A DNA stretch of 14,950 nucleotides from JBAZYZ01 sp964361185 (GCA_964361185.1 CAYHZS010000017.1:1-14950); one strand, 5' to 3'. Shown: positions 8,001 through 12,688, counted from the first letter of the stretch. A program made the numbers and translations. The notes: generated from the letters alone by a model not told the origin.

Positions 8001-8503
8001 CAAATTCAAGGGGCGGAGTTGGCATTAACCAGCTCAAGTTCACCATGTCGACAACAGGAGCGACAGTTCTAGGCGTAAACCTATTCGGATTTACCGAAGG
8101 AACCTATTCTTCAGGTATTTCCGGATTCACTTCCGGCCAGATTGCTACTTCAAACACCAATCCTGGCACAGGAGGCGCGGTAACAATCACGCCTTCAGCC
8201 GTGATTAACATTCCTGCTGGCTCAACGTATTACTTTGAGCTTAAGGGAACAGTAGCCGGCACAGGAACTGCTTACTCGGTCAACACCACGCTTTCTGGCG
8301 ATTCAGCTTATCCCGCTCTTGCTTCAGCTTGGACACAAGGTGGAACAGGATTGATGGATTTGTCGGGCAACCTCACTGGAGGGAGCTTAATCTGGTCGCC
8401 AAACGCAACCACGACTTCAGCCGCGCTTCATGACGACTGGACGAATGGTTACGGAGTACCAGGTTTGCCTTCAAGTGGCTTGAGTTTCAACCGAGCCCAG
8501 TAA
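5063..8503 (+). CDS. S-layer-like surface protein with N-terminal peptidoglycan-binding domain
   Basis: The protein has 1146 aa and is secreted. Residues 1-37 form a signal sequence with a basic start, a long hydrophobic core and an ANA-A type cleavage site. Residues 41-127 form a peptidoglycan-binding-like domain (LKVGMSGSDVMDLQKFLN ... YFGAKTKAAVVKWQEKY ... GYFGPSSRAFANG). A Thr/Pro linker (131-148) leads into about 1000 residues of Thr/Ser/Gly/Val-rich β-sandwich-like modules; a clear one spans about 786-950. The only cysteines seen, near 691 and 737, could form a disulfide. The C-terminus carries DDWTNGYGVPGLPSSG, which I recall from CPR surface proteins and may be an assembly or sorting signal. 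Codon use is strongly biased (ACG, GCG, GTT, TCA) compared with neighbouring genes, consistent with high expression. It probably coats the cell, anchored to peptidoglycan. It has its own promoter, a long leader and two terminators. Confidence 0.88.
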   Translation: MSNILTRNKIAIAVLVLVGIALVATLVGIATASIANAATYNFTRNLKVGMSGSDVMDLQKFLNESADTQVSSTGAGSPGGETSYFGAKTKAAVVKWQEKYAASVLTPVGLSSGTGYFGPSSRAFANGMVATTPTTPTTPTVPGTVPTTGGALSVAAAAQPSNGLAIVGTTGTSVGASRVPFTKVTLTAGSNDVTVSGITVERVGAAQDAVFSGVTLVDENGSQLGIAKTLNSNHQTTVGDPFVVKAGTSRTMTIAGNMTTVANGAVYAGQVVALQVNAVNTNGTVSGSLPIVGAYHTINSTLTIGTAPLQSSSYDPGSGQSKEIGTSNYKFAAIRLQAGSAEQIRVKSIRWNQTGSAGAGDLANVMTYVDGTAYPTTVSADGKYYTAVFGSGIVIDKGLGKDIYVQGDIIGTSAAGRTVIFDIYKATDINITGETYGYGITPTASGAIAVPARSGTSASAFTTGTPFFFGVQITVSSGSVTTVAKATSVAAQNVAINVPNQVLGGYEIDLKGEPISVQSSVFHFGGTVGSTNLMTNIALYGPNGNVVAGPVDAVADTGGSVQKVTFSDTITYPIGKGVYTLKGKMHTSTTNGQTVIASTTPVTDWTSVTGQTTGNTISLTALSSVVNMNTMTVKSAALSVTMGTTPVASNIVSGGTVTFANLQFDATQSGEDVRFSSIALSHTNPPTGISGCQVFDGSALLNSTALNPSAVATAETITFDQMLIVTKGTVKTLALKCNVSSAATGSYTWTMTTSVTNPTVTGVTSGTGVTATGGAVTSASLAIANGSLAVTTSPSSPSYAVAAAGSTGNTVGVIRFRATNEAVTLNRIGLKLNSTSTALSASSSASDLVQVSIWDGTAQVGSATFTSGGLYATSTLSSPVTLPKDADKDLTVKLDLAAIDSATGGTGPGTQGALIAVDVNGSDTTGTQGSGYNSGGTINASGSTAFTGVRMFKSYPTFALDTLSGNGVTDGRLMRFKVTANSRGGVGINQLKFTMSTTGATVLGVNLFGFTEGTYSSGISGFTSGQIATSNTNPGTGGAVTITPSAVINIPAGSTYYFELKGTVAGTGTAYSVNTTLSGDSAYPALASAWTQGGTGLMDLSGNLTGGSLIWSPNATTTSAALHDDWTNGYGVPGLPSSGLSFNRAQ

Positions 8504-8574
8504 TCAGTAAACAGCTACTTTCTAAATCCGTTGTCCTTACTTGTGATAGGGATTTCGGTTAAACAAAAAGAGCG

Positions 8575-8611
8575 CCAAAAAACCTCCCCCCAAAAGGGAG
8601 GTTTTTGGTTT
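8575..8611 (+). terminator. Intrinsic terminator of the surface-protein gene
   Basis: CCTCCC (8583-8588) and GGGAGG (8596-8601) form the GC-rich stem. It is flanked by an A run before and TTTTT after, so the stem extends through the A/T pairs. This is a textbook Rho-independent terminator 70 nt after the stop codon. Confidence 0.9.
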
Positions 8612-8614
8612 GTC

Positions 8615-8654
8615 AAAATACCCCTCCCTGCAAGCGGGGAGGGGTATTTTATTT
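8615..8654. terminator. Second, bidirectional intrinsic terminator
   Basis: AAAATACCCCTCCC (8615-8628) pairs with GGGAGGGGTATTTT (8637-8650): 14 bp around a short loop, with A and T runs on both sides. It follows the first terminator by 4 nt and insulates the next promoter from the highly transcribed surface-protein gene. Confidence 0.85.
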
Positions 8655-8678
8655 AGCCAAATATGGAAAGACCGGCAA

Positions 8679-8707
8679 TTGCCTTAAGCTCTTTTTCCCG
8701 TTACAAT
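8679..8707 (+). promoter_or_regulatory. Promoter of the TPR gene, probably leaderless
   Basis: The -35 TTGCCT (8679-8684), a 17-nt spacer and the -10 TACAAT (8702-8707) lie just 6 nt before the ATG at 8714. Transcription would start at or beside the start codon. This decides the gene start: the upstream in-frame ATG at 8663 lies before the promoter. Confidence 0.65.
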
Positions 8708-8713
8708 CTGTGG

Positions 8714-9523
8714 ATGTTTGATATTTCACGGATAAAAAATTCGCCCCTTGTTGCGGTTATATTGACGGCGGTTATTTTGGGGATTTTGGGATTTTATGGG
8801 TACCGTCTTTATAAAATAGAGAAGGAAAGCGACCGTTTGAGTACTGCCGGTAATATCATCGGTGAGGGGGTCTTCGGCACGGGAGAAGCAAAAATAGAAC
8901 AGGTTCCACTATCGGAGGGGGTACCGATACCCGATTTAGACCGCCCCGTCGTGTTTGGGGGTGCGAACGAGTTTTCTCCTGAAGCTAAGGAAATAATGCT
9001 CAAAAAAATTGCGGGATTGGTAGCTAACCTTAAGGTGAATCCCGGGGCCCTTGATAAATGGCTTGAGCTCGGTGTTTGGCGCAAAGGGACGGGTGATTAC
9101 GAAGGAGCAAAAGAGGCGTGGCAATACGTGGTAAAAATATCGCCAGACACCAGTGTCGCTTATGCCAACCTTGGAAATTTACATCAGTATTACATAAAGG
9201 ATTATCCTTTGGCGGAGGGTTATATGAAGAAAGTGCTTTCGCTTGCTTCGGAAAATATAAATAATTACAGGGCTCTGTATGATTTATACACCCAGAGTTA
9301 CAGGGAAAAACTGGATGAAGTTCCAGCTCTGCTTAACGGGGGACTCAGGAAAAATCCCGATAATTATGATCTTCTCATAATGCTTGCTTCACATTATAAA
9401 AATACAGGAGATAAGGTAAATGCCGTTTTATACTATAATAAAGCAATAGCCATTGCCGATAGTGCCGGCCAGTCGTCTATGAAGCAGTCTCTGTCGGACG
9501 AAATAAAAAATCTAAGCCAATAA
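8714..9523 (+). CDS. Membrane-anchored TPR-repeat protein
   Basis: The protein has 269 aa from the chosen ATG (MFDISRIKNS); a longer frame opens at 8663 but would include the promoter. One membrane segment lies at about residues 10-32, followed by a polar linker. Then come tetratricopeptide-like helical pairs from about 105 to 262: LDKWLELGVWRKGTGDYEGAKEAWQYVVKISPDTSVAYANLGNLHQYY..., and a final pair around YDLLIMLASHYKNTGDKVNAVLYYNKAIAIA. TPR domains mediate protein contacts, so this is probably an envelope scaffold; the partner is unknown. Its stop is followed one base later by the ATG of a 47-aa membrane protein, so the two are probably cotranscribed and perhaps act together. Confidence 0.82.
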   Translation: MFDISRIKNSPLVAVILTAVILGILGFYGYRLYKIEKESDRLSTAGNIIGEGVFGTGEAKIEQVPLSEGVPIPDLDRPVVFGGANEFSPEAKEIMLKKIAGLVANLKVNPGALDKWLELGVWRKGTGDYEGAKEAWQYVVKISPDTSVAYANLGNLHQYYIKDYPLAEGYMKKVLSLASENINNYRALYDLYTQSYREKLDEVPALLNGGLRKNPDNYDLLIMLASHYKNTGDKVNAVLYYNKAIAIADSAGQSSMKQSLSDEIKNLSQ

Positions 9524-9524
9524 A

Positions 9525-9668
9525 ATGTTTGACAAATCTTTTTTCAAATTTTTGTTCGGGTTTCTTTCTATAATAGGAATAGGATTGATGCTGGTGGTGT
9601 TTCTGAATTCCTACTCGGAAGGGGGGATTGAGGGGATTCAAAATCTTATTGCCAGTTTTTTCAGGTAA
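9525..9668 (+). CDS. 47-aa single-pass membrane protein
   Basis: This short gene begins one base after the TPR gene stop (TAA A ATG). It encodes MFDKSFFKFLFGFLSIIGIG... with one hydrophobic segment (about residues 6-27) and a short polar C-terminus ending in ASFFR. The tight spacing, intact frame and clean membrane segment argue for a real gene. It opens with MFD like the TPR protein, although the rest differs. I recognise no family. A small subunit or regulator of the TPR membrane protein is the simplest guess. Confidence 0.6.
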   Translation: MFDKSFFKFLFGFLSIIGIGLMLVVFLNSYSEGGIEGIQNLIASFFR

Positions 9669-9680
9669 TTAAAAGAACCT

Positions 9681-9811
9681 GGTCCCGTTAGAGATTCCAT
9701 GGTTATGTTACAGGACTGGAGATTATAAAATGACTAAGCTTAAAAATGTCACATTTATCAATAGAACTACGGAAGCGTTGCCCGTGAATGCTTCCTATCT
9801 CTAACGGGATG
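9681..9811 (+). promoter_or_regulatory. CCCGTTAGAG element A, paired across 127 nt and overlapping a start codon
   Basis: TCCCGTTAGAGAT (9683-9695) is the perfect 13-nt reverse complement of ATCTCTAACGGGA (9797-9809). The last A is the first base of the DUF1360 ATG. Inside are a GGAAGC/GCTTCC hairpin (about 9771-9795) and an AAATG-TCA-CATTT hairpin (about 9746-9758). A second, similar element precedes the gene at 12686. It could be an RNA that hides the start codon, or an inserted inverted-repeat element. Confidence 0.65.
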
Positions 9812-10315
9812 GAGGGTATACAAAACAAAGACAATCAAAATATATGGAATTTTGTTTTCGCCTTGTTGTATTTGGGGGTTTTTGGCGCGGGAATGTGGTG
9901 GCTTGTCCGTGTAAACGGTAGCTTGCCAACATCAATAAATCTTTTTGACTTTATGCTGCTCATACTGGCGACTTTCCGACTGACCCGCCTTTTCGTTTAC
10001 GATAAAATAATGAAATTTTTCCGAGACTGGTTCTTGGACGGACGCGAGCTTATAACAAGCGGGGGAGATGTCTTGTTTTTACGAGAGAAGCCCCAAGACG
10101 GCCCGCGCCGGACAATAGCTGATTTGCTCTCGTGTCCTTGGTGTACGGGTATGTGGTTTGCGCCTATGGCCGTTTTTTTCTACTTCCTCTCTCCTTATTC
10201 CTGGCTTCCGCTTCTGGCTTTGGCTATAGGAGGACTGGCTTCTTTTGTTCAGGTTTTGGCCAACATGATTGGTTGGAGGGCAGAAGTACTCAAAAATAAC
10301 GCGTTACAGAAATAA
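9809..10315 (+). CDS. DUF1360-family membrane protein
   Basis: The protein has 168 aa from the ATG at 9809, the point where the 3' arm of element A ends. An in-frame ATG at 9788 would add seven residues encoded by that arm and is less likely. Hydrophobic segments lie at about 12-33, 43-60, 114-130 and 132-155. The central features match DUF1360: FRLTRLFVYDKI after the second segment, a loop with REKPQDGPRRTIADLLSCPWCTGMW, and the CPWC pair (residues 109-112) at the membrane edge. The cysteine pair could be redox-active or bind metal, as the family's function is unknown. No Shine-Dalgarno sequence is seen; the start lies in a stable stem. The neighbouring genes give no further clue. Confidence 0.85.
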   Translation: MEGIQNKDNQNIWNFVFALLYLGVFGAGMWWLVRVNGSLPTSINLFDFMLLILATFRLTRLFVYDKIMKFFRDWFLDGRELITSGGDVLFLREKPQDGPRRTIADLLSCPWCTGMWFAPMAVFFYFLSPYSWLPLLALAIGGLASFVQVLANMIGWRAEVLKNNALQK

Positions 10316-10355
10316 GATAATTTAAGTATCAAACAAGAACTTATTTTATATCTGA

Positions 10356-10530
10356 AGTCCCGCACTTACCCAGGCCGAGCGCGGGTGCCGAATCCCAGTA
10401 GTAGAGATTACTCACTACGGGACAAGTAGGCAACTATTTAACCATTGCCGGCGACCTGCCCCGTAGCAGACGCTAAGCGGCTTGCTTCGGGGAGCGCGAG
10501 GCCGTACGGATGCAAAGTGCTGGGGCGGAA
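10356..10530. other. GC-rich structured stretch, candidate non-coding RNA (strand uncertain)
   Basis: This gene-free region folds as a closed, multi-branched structure. The outer stem is CCCGCACTT (10359-10367) with AAGTGC-T-GGG (10515-10524, one bulged T). A hairpin joins CCC-A-GTAGT (10394-10402) to ACTAC-GGG (10414-10421), with inner GAG-ATTA-CTC. Another joins CCCCG-T-AGCA (10459-10468) to TGCT-T-CGGGG (10483-10492), around CGCT-A-AGCG. It is far richer in G+C than the flanks. There is no U-run at either end, and I recognise no known RNA family. Confidence 0.4.
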
Positions 10531-10567
10531 TATCTTAAAAAAGAAGCAAACAAGTAGTCTAGTTAAT

Positions 10568-10596
10568 TTGACAGCTGAACTGTATTTTAGTAATCT
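10568..10596 (+). promoter_or_regulatory. Promoter of the rplJ-rplL operon
   Basis: A consensus -35 TTGACA (10568-10573) is followed, at a 17-nt spacing, by a weak -10 TAATCT (10591-10596). Initiation near 10603 would start the transcript just before the L10-leader fold. Confidence 0.55.
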
Positions 10597-10602
10597 CTCA
10601 CT

Positions 10603-10720
10603 TACAAGCTCGTAGAAAGTAGGTGGTCGTAAGACCTTAATCAAAGCCTACCTAGGGTCGATACTCAGTTCCGCATAAGCGGAATGCTTGTACGACTCCA
10701 TCCGGAGTCGATTTAGTTTT
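10603..10720 (+). promoter_or_regulatory. L10 leader (autoregulatory site for the L10-L12 complex)
   Basis: The core reads AGTAGGTGGTCGTAAGACC (10618-10636), then CTTAATCAAAG, then CCTACC (10647-10652). GTAGG pairs with CCTAC across an asymmetric internal loop, and GGTC-GTAA-GACC is a GNRA-capped hairpin. That is the layout of the L10(L12)4-binding kink-turn leader known before rplJ in many bacteria. Two further hairpins follow: TTCCGC-ATAA-GCGGAA (10669-10684) and CGACTCC-ATCC-GGAGTCG (10693-10710). The second is followed by a TTTTT run, so it may be an attenuator. In the known systems free L10-L12 binds the leader and lowers expression. Confidence 0.65.
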
Positions 10721-10750
10721 TAAGTAAGTTAGTTTCGGCGTTTGGCTTTC

Positions 10751-10783
10751 CCTAAAAGCTAAAAGCTAACAGCTAACAGCTAG
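10751..10783 (+). repeat. Short tandem repeat of an AAAAGCT/AACAGCT word before rplJ
   Basis: Four consecutive 8-9 nt units (CTAAAAG, CTAAAAG, CTAACAG, CTAACAG, then CTAG) fill the space just before the rplJ start. No Shine-Dalgarno sequence is present. The array may keep the start region unstructured; otherwise it is simple-sequence DNA. Confidence 0.5.
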
Positions 10784-10788
10784 TTTAC

Positions 10789-11277
10789 ATGGCAATCAGC
10801 AAACAGAAAAAAAGTGAAATAATAAGCAAAGCCGAGAAAGCGATTAAAGACGCCGTTTCTTTGGTTTTCGTGAACTTCCACGGTCTCACCATGGCAGATA
10901 TTACGAAACTGAGGAAAATTCTGAAAACTAAAAATGTTGGATACAGCGTTCTTAAAAAAACGCTTTTGAAGCGTGCTTTGGGAGTTAAGAAAATAGAAGG
11001 GGAACTGCCGGAACTTCCGGGCGAAATAGCCCTTGTTTACGGCGCGGACCCGATTGAGCCGGCGCGAGAAGTATTCTCTTTCCACAAAGACCACAGAGAG
11101 ACGATAAAAATTGTTGGCGGGGTTTTTGAGAACAGGTTTATGGACGCCGTTTCGATGATAGGTATAGCCACGATTCCGCCGAGAGAGGTTCTTTTGGCCC
11201 AGCTCGCGGGATTACTTGGAAGCCCGATAAGAGGGTTTGCGGTGGCACTTAGTGAAATAGCGAAAGCTCGCCAATAA
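10789..11277 (+). CDS. rplJ: 50S ribosomal protein L10
   Basis: L10 forms the base of the ribosomal stalk, binding 23S rRNA through its N-terminal domain and L7/L12 dimers through its C-terminal helix. The protein has 162 aa, a normal length. The N-terminus MAISKQKKSEIISKAEKAIKDAVSLVFVNFHGLTMADITKLRKILK is typical, as is the GYSVLKKTLLKRAL segment. The C-terminal helix (LAGLLGSPIRGFAVALSEIAKARQ) is the L12-docking region. It is preceded by its own promoter and L10 leader, and rplL follows. rplK-rplA and rpoBC, usual neighbours elsewhere, are absent here. Its product probably represses this operon by binding the leader. Confidence 0.96.
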   Translation: MAISKQKKSEIISKAEKAIKDAVSLVFVNFHGLTMADITKLRKILKTKNVGYSVLKKTLLKRALGVKKIEGELPELPGEIALVYGADPIEPAREVFSFHKDHRETIKIVGGVFENRFMDAVSMIGIATIPPREVLLAQLAGLLGSPIRGFAVALSEIAKARQ

Positions 11278-11389
11278 TTTCAAATTTTAAATTTTGTAAT
11301 TTCAAAATAATTTTTAATGTTTAAAAATTAGAAAATTATTACATTATTTAAAAATTGGAAATTAAAAATTAAACATTAAATACAAAATT
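11278..11389 (+). repeat. AT-rich low-complexity spacer between rplJ and rplL
   Basis: These 112 nt are almost wholly A and T, made of AATTT, TTTAAA and AAATTA words. The 14-mer GAAATTAAAAATTA (11358-11371) ends 18 nt before the rplL ATG, exactly as it does before recA. Other shared words are AATTTCAAAATAAT and TTACATTATT. No Shine-Dalgarno sequence or clear promoter is seen. An A-rich, unstructured start region would favour heavy translation of L12, which is needed in multiple copies per ribosome. Confidence 0.6.
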
Positions 11390-11782
11390 ATGTCAGAAGA
11401 AACAAAAGTAGAAGTTCCGGCAAAATTCAAGGACTTGATTGAAAAAATCGAATCCATGTCGGTTCTGGAACTTAATGAACTGGTAAAAGCTATAGAAGAG
11501 AAGTTCGGTGTTTCAGCGGCGGCCATGGCCGCTCCGGCAGCAGGCGCTGGTGTTGCCCAAGCCGAGGAAAAAGACGCGTTCAACGTTGAATTGACAGCTT
11601 CTGGCGATACAAAGATCGCTGTTATGAAAGTGGTTAAGGAAGCTTTGGGCCTCGGGCTTAAAGAAGCCAAGGATTTGGTTGATGCCGCCCCATCGATGCT
11701 TAAGGAAGGCTTGAAGAAAGCGGAGGCGGAAGAGCTCAAGAAGAAAATAGAGGGTGCAGGTGGAAAAGTTACGCTTAAGTAA
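11390..11782 (+). CDS. rplL: 50S ribosomal protein L7/L12
   Basis: L7/L12 dimers form the mobile stalk that recruits and activates translation GTPases. The protein has 130 aa, slightly longer than the usual 120-125. The N-terminal dimerisation helices span about 10-42, an Ala/Gly-rich hinge 43-57, and the C-terminal factor-binding domain about 60-130. That last domain contains the hallmark KIAVMKVVKEALGLGLKEAKDLVDAAPSMLKEGLKKAEAEELKKKIEGAGGKVTLK. The final codons (AAAGTTACGCTTAAGTAA) form half of a hairpin, and this DNA is copied twice more immediately downstream. Confidence 0.97.
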   Translation: MSEETKVEVPAKFKDLIEKIESMSVLELNELVKAIEEKFGVSAAAMAAPAAGAGVAQAEEKDAFNVELTASGDTKIAVMKVVKEALGLGLKEAKDLVDAAPSMLKEGLKKAEAEELKKKIEGAGGKVTLK

Positions 11783-12154
11783 CTTTTCGGACGGAGGCGC
11801 GTAGGCGCCGAGTCGGGATCGCGCAAATTTTCAGCAGAAAATTATGCGTGATAAAGTTACGCTGAAGTAAGTAACTTTTCGGACGGAGGCGCGTAGGCGC
11901 CGAGTCGGGATCGCGCAAATTTTCAGCAGAAAATTATGCGTGATAAAGTTACGCTGAAGTAAGTAACTTTGAGCCGGAGGCCGACGGGCCGAGGCGGGTG
12001 AGGTGCGAATACTTGGAGCACCGCGAGACCTTTTGAGGTAGTTTACAAGCATAGCGAAGTAAAATATCCAAAAGGTGTGCTGCTCCTGTAAGGAGAGAGC
12101 GCGTTTCTAGCAAGAAATGACGTGTGGCAAGTTGCGCTTAAATAAGCAATTTGC
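11764..12154 (+). repeat. Tandem three-hairpin repeat module after rplL
   Basis: Units start at 11765, 11853 and 11945 (spacing 88 and 92 bp), and a diverged partial unit ends at 12154. Each unit has hairpin A, hairpin B and hairpin C. A is AAAGTTAC/GTAACTTT (11765-11786, 11853-11878, 11945-11970; diverged GCAAGTTGC/GCAATTTGC at 12127-12154). B is GAC-GGA-GGCGC-GTAG-GCGCC-GA-GTC (11790-11814, 11882-11906; diverged GCC-GGA-GGCC-GACG-GGCC-GA-GGC at 11973-11995). C is a 15-bp stem with an AGCA loop (11818-11852, 11910-11944; diverged with the same AGCA loop at 12099-12125). The first unit starts inside the rplL coding sequence. Confidence 0.75.
12000..12100 (+). other. Further hairpins in the rplL 3' region
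   Basis: Between the third and the diverged fourth unit lie three more stems. One is GGTGC/GCACC (12002-12006/12018-12022). Another is ACCTTTTG/CAAAAGGT (12028-12035/12069-12076) enclosing TTTAC/GTAAA (12042-12046/12059-12063). The third is CTCCT-GTA-AGGAG (12083-12095). The whole stretch from the rplL stop to the terminator therefore looks like folded RNA, not spacer. Confidence 0.5.
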
Positions 12155-12162
12155 TAAGGACA

Positions 12163-12190
12163 AAAAAACCGCCTAAGGGCGGTTTTTTGC
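12163..12190 (+). terminator. Intrinsic terminator ending the rplJ-rplL transcript
   Basis: AAAAAACCGCC (12163-12173), loop TAAG, GGCGGTTTTTT (12178-12188). This is a strong Rho-independent terminator that places the repeat region in the rplL 3' UTR. Confidence 0.9.
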
Positions 12191-12205
12191 CCAAGTTATT
12201 TTTAT

Positions 12206-12213
12206 GGTATATT
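12206..12213 (+). promoter_or_regulatory. Extended -10 promoter of the zinc-ribbon gene
   Basis: The sequence TGGTATATT has a -10 TATATT (12208-12213) with the upstream TG of an extended -10. The -35 region falls in the tail of the preceding terminator and is weak. The predicted start near 12220 gives a ~28-nt leader that carries a real Shine-Dalgarno sequence. Confidence 0.5.
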
Positions 12214-12247
12214 CTGGCTAGCCACACTTGTGTTTAGGGAGAGAGAG

Positions 12248-12466
12248 ATGCCGACAGGAAGATGCAATTGTCTCAATTCGCCTGTTCCATTAACGGTTGC
12301 GGAGGGAGGAAAAGTTTTCAGGCAATACAAATGTCTTACCTGTGGAGCAACGTGGGGGAAACGCCTTCTTCCTCTGGAAGAAAAAAGGTCATTGCCTTCT
12401 GGTTATGCCGTGTACCACCAGGAGCATTCTTCCGACGCAGATTCAGCGGATGGAACTGACACCTAG
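12248..12466 (+). CDS. 72-aa zinc-ribbon-like protein
   Basis: The ATG at 12248 follows a good Shine-Dalgarno sequence, AGGGAG (12236-12241), at a 6-nt spacing, which is unusual in this window. An in-frame GTG at 12230 would place that site inside the gene and is rejected. The protein begins MPTGRCNCLNSPVPLTVAEGGKVFRQYKCLTCGATWGKR. The cysteine pairs CNC and CLTC, about 25 residues apart, suggest one zinc knuckle with a β-ribbon. The C-terminal half is polar and acidic (HSSDADSADGTDT). The gene stands alone between its own promoter and terminator. Family unknown; a small nucleic-acid-binding or adaptor protein is plausible. Confidence 0.65.
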   Translation: MPTGRCNCLNSPVPLTVAEGGKVFRQYKCLTCGATWGKRLLPLEEKRSLPSGYAVYHQEHSSDADSADGTDT

Positions 12467-12483
12467 TTTCGTCCATATCCAAT

Positions 12484-12514
12484 AAAAGCCCGTCCCCCGG
12501 AGACGGGCTTTTCC
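12484..12514 (+). terminator. Intrinsic terminator of the zinc-ribbon gene
   Basis: AAAAGCCCGTC (12484-12494) pairs over 11 bp with GACGGGCTTTT (12502-12512), 17 nt after the stop codon. The A and T runs on both sides make it usable in either direction. Confidence 0.9.
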
Positions 12515-12559
12515 AATGATTGCCCCCCATTTTTAAAGCTGTTAGTATGGGGGAAACAT

Positions 12560-12688
12560 GGTCCCGTTAGAGGTCGCGATCACGGTATAGAGTATAAACT
12601 TAGGTAAAATTATGGAAACTGGCGAAACAATTTACAAATATAGTTTAGGGAGGAGCGGGCCGACCGCGACCTGCCTCTAAACGGGATG
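12560..12688 (+). promoter_or_regulatory. CCCGTTAGAG element B, paired across 125 nt and overlapping a start codon
   Basis: TCCCGTTAGAGG (12562-12573) pairs with CCTCTAAACGGGA (12674-12686), with one bulged A; the final A begins the ATG of the next gene. GGTCGCG (12572-12578) can also pair with CGCGACC (12666-12672). The 5' arm GGTCCCGTTAGAG is identical to that of element A at 9681. The arm-to-arm distance is almost the same, but the interiors differ. Confidence 0.65.

Noticed and set aside
8663..8713. Longer start for the TPR protein (ATG at 8663)
   Set aside because: It precedes a good promoter, has no RBS and adds 17 non-conserved-looking residues before the membrane segment.
9681..9811. 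Insertion sequence with a transposase
   Set aside because: There is no ORF inside either inverted-repeat element, and no clear target-site duplication was seen. A MITE remains possible and is discussed as a finding.
10383..10396. tRNA T-arm (GGG...GAATCCC)
   Set aside because: The loop has 8 nt instead of 7 and lacks the TTC. No acceptor, anticodon or D arm can be drawn around it.
11764..12154. CRISPR array
   Set aside because: Units are 88-92 bp with no alternation of short repeat and unique spacer, they begin in a coding sequence, and no cas genes are nearby.
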